Shown: positions 63,518-64,000 of the stretch, in pieces
How positions within the stretch are numbered: position 1 is the stretch's first letter
How the letters are laid out: each line of letters opens with the position of its first letter
Origin: JALYXI01 sp963795835
GTDB lineage: Bacteria; Acidobacteriota; Terriglobia; Bryobacterales; Bryobacteraceae
Direction of reading: 5' to 3'
Assembly (NCBI GenBank): GCA_963795835.1
Contig: CAWCJC010000009.1
Location: forward strand, 372,001 to 436,000
DNA: 64,000 nucleotides
The notes under the pieces: generated by a model
The model's input: only the letters and a program-made list of their open reading frames with translations
The model's database searches: none
What the model was told of the DNA's origin: nothing
Program-made: the position numbers and the translations under genes

Positions 63518-63937
63518 TCATTTGAGCGGTAGCCGCGCCGCGAAAACTCGCGCCAGAACATCGGCTTCCTTTTCCGGTTTTCCCGCAATGGCGGCGACAA
63601 ATGGACCTTTCGCGAACACATAAAACGGCGTACCGTCTTTCTTTCCGGCAAACCCGCCCATATGCGGCAGGTAATGGGGCTCGGTCATTAACTTCTTCAC
63701 ATCCAGCAGAAGAAATGCCGCCTTCTCGTTAGTCGGCAGGCGAACCAGCAGGAGCCGGTACTCGCCTTTCTGATCACGATAGTTTCCCACCACTCCGCCG
63801 GGTCCCAAGGTGGGTCCAAGCAAATGCGCGCTCGCCGTTTCGCTCCTCACCAGATTCGCTGAAGGGAGGAGCCTGGTGTCATCGCCAGCTCCCAAACAAG
63901 CCATCGCTAAAATCAAGCAAAGCGCCGAATGCCGCAT
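63518..63937 (-). CDS. Exported hypothetical protein
   Basis: A 139-residue protein with a signal peptide (RHSALCLILAMACLGAG) from ATG 63937. The mature part is compact and mixed alpha/beta: LLPSANLVRSETASAHLLG, YRLLLVRLPTNEKAAFLLLD, GTPFYVFAKGPFVAAIAGK, ADVLARVFAARLPL. I know no family, though similar short exported proteins with a VFAKGPFVA-like strand exist in Acidobacteriota. A longer frame up to ATG 63991 exists but would bury the signal peptide. It is convergent with the histidine kinase gene, two bases apart. Confidence 0.6.
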   Translation of the reverse strand: MRHSALCLILAMACLGAGDDTRLLPSANLVRSETASAHLLGPTLGPGGVVGNYRDQKGEYRLLLVRLPTNEKAAFLLLDVKKLMTEPHYLPHMGGFAGKKDGTPFYVFAKGPFVAAIAGKPEKEADVLARVFAARLPLK

Positions 63938-64000
63938 CCCACCGAGCTTACCGTAGTCGACCTTCGCCAACCACCGTATCCCGTCGAACATCTGGCACTC
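63929..64000 (+). CDS. Possible N-terminus of a plus-strand gene (partial)
   Basis: An open frame from ATG 63929 to the window edge reads PHPTELTVVDLRQPPYPVEH then LAL. It looks protein-like, but it overlaps the start of the minus-strand gene by nine bases and has no evident RBS. Nothing can be said of its function. Confidence 0.25.
   Translation, partial: MPHPTELTVVDLRQPPYPVEHLAL

Noticed and set aside
1..64000. CRISPR array, rRNA or tRNA genes, phage or plasmid origin
   Set aside because: No regularly spaced direct repeats, no cloverleaf-like sequence with TTCRA arm in the intergenic regions I read, and no replication or phage structural gene.

Overview
The window looks like a chromosome segment of an Acidobacteriota bacterium, most likely of the Bryobacterales/Solibacter group. 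This is inferred from gene content: an Oar-type TonB-dependent receptor with an N-terminal carboxypeptidase-regulatory domain, two PEP-CTERM proteins, a DUF1549/DUF1553 plus DUF1501 pair, Tat-exported Gfo/Idh/MocA and S66 proteins, and a protein with the NGAKSxGPxS...NNLKHGL N-terminus that I know as multi-copy in this group. GC is fairly high, genes are tightly packed, and many adjacent genes share an NTGA start/stop overlap. No rRNA, tRNA or CRISPR array was seen.

Layout. 0-10.6 kb is housekeeping: PP2C phosphatase, YihY-type membrane protein, two metallophosphoesterases with rsmE, ruvA-ruvB-folK, a broken class B3 metallo-beta-lactamase-like gene with a CMD-family and a Nudix gene, and PHP-type polX. 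10.8-17.3 kb holds a PEP-CTERM gene and the run valS-nadC-birA-coaX. 17.3-27.2 kb holds an acetyltransferase-like gene, a six-repeat secreted PPC-like protein (three frameshifts), a minus-strand cluster (fabF, CusF-SCO1 fusion, TPR protein, FAD oxidoreductase) and an aldehyde dehydrogenase. 27.8-37.2 kb is export and outer-membrane metabolism: second PEP-CTERM gene, Gfo/Idh/MocA, TonB receptor, M20 hydrolase, RoxA-like di-heme cytochrome.

37.2-45.1 kb is an accessory island of visibly lower GC. It carries a two-gene operon (PD-(D/E)XK nuclease plus an unrecognised protein with a possible C-terminal membrane anchor), a decayed IS91-family element, a 1259-residue STAND-type NTPase with an N-terminal Mrr-like nuclease domain, and a hicB-hicA toxin-antitoxin pair. 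This reads as a defence island and holds the best candidates for an undescribed system. 45.3-64 kb returns to core-like content: S66 peptidase, thrB, DUF429, M2 peptidase, a BaiN-like flavoprotein, two GT-C-type membrane proteins, a phosphodiesterase-like protein, the DUF1549/DUF1501 pair, and a NarL-type two-component system.

A striking property of the sequence is the number of single-base frameshifts in otherwise well-conserved genes, including thrB. Twelve of the thirteen best-resolved events outside the IS91 remnant are one-base gains, several in short homopolymers. This looks more like insertion-biased assembly error than natural decay, so these genes are listed as CDS over their full repaired span with the break positions stated.
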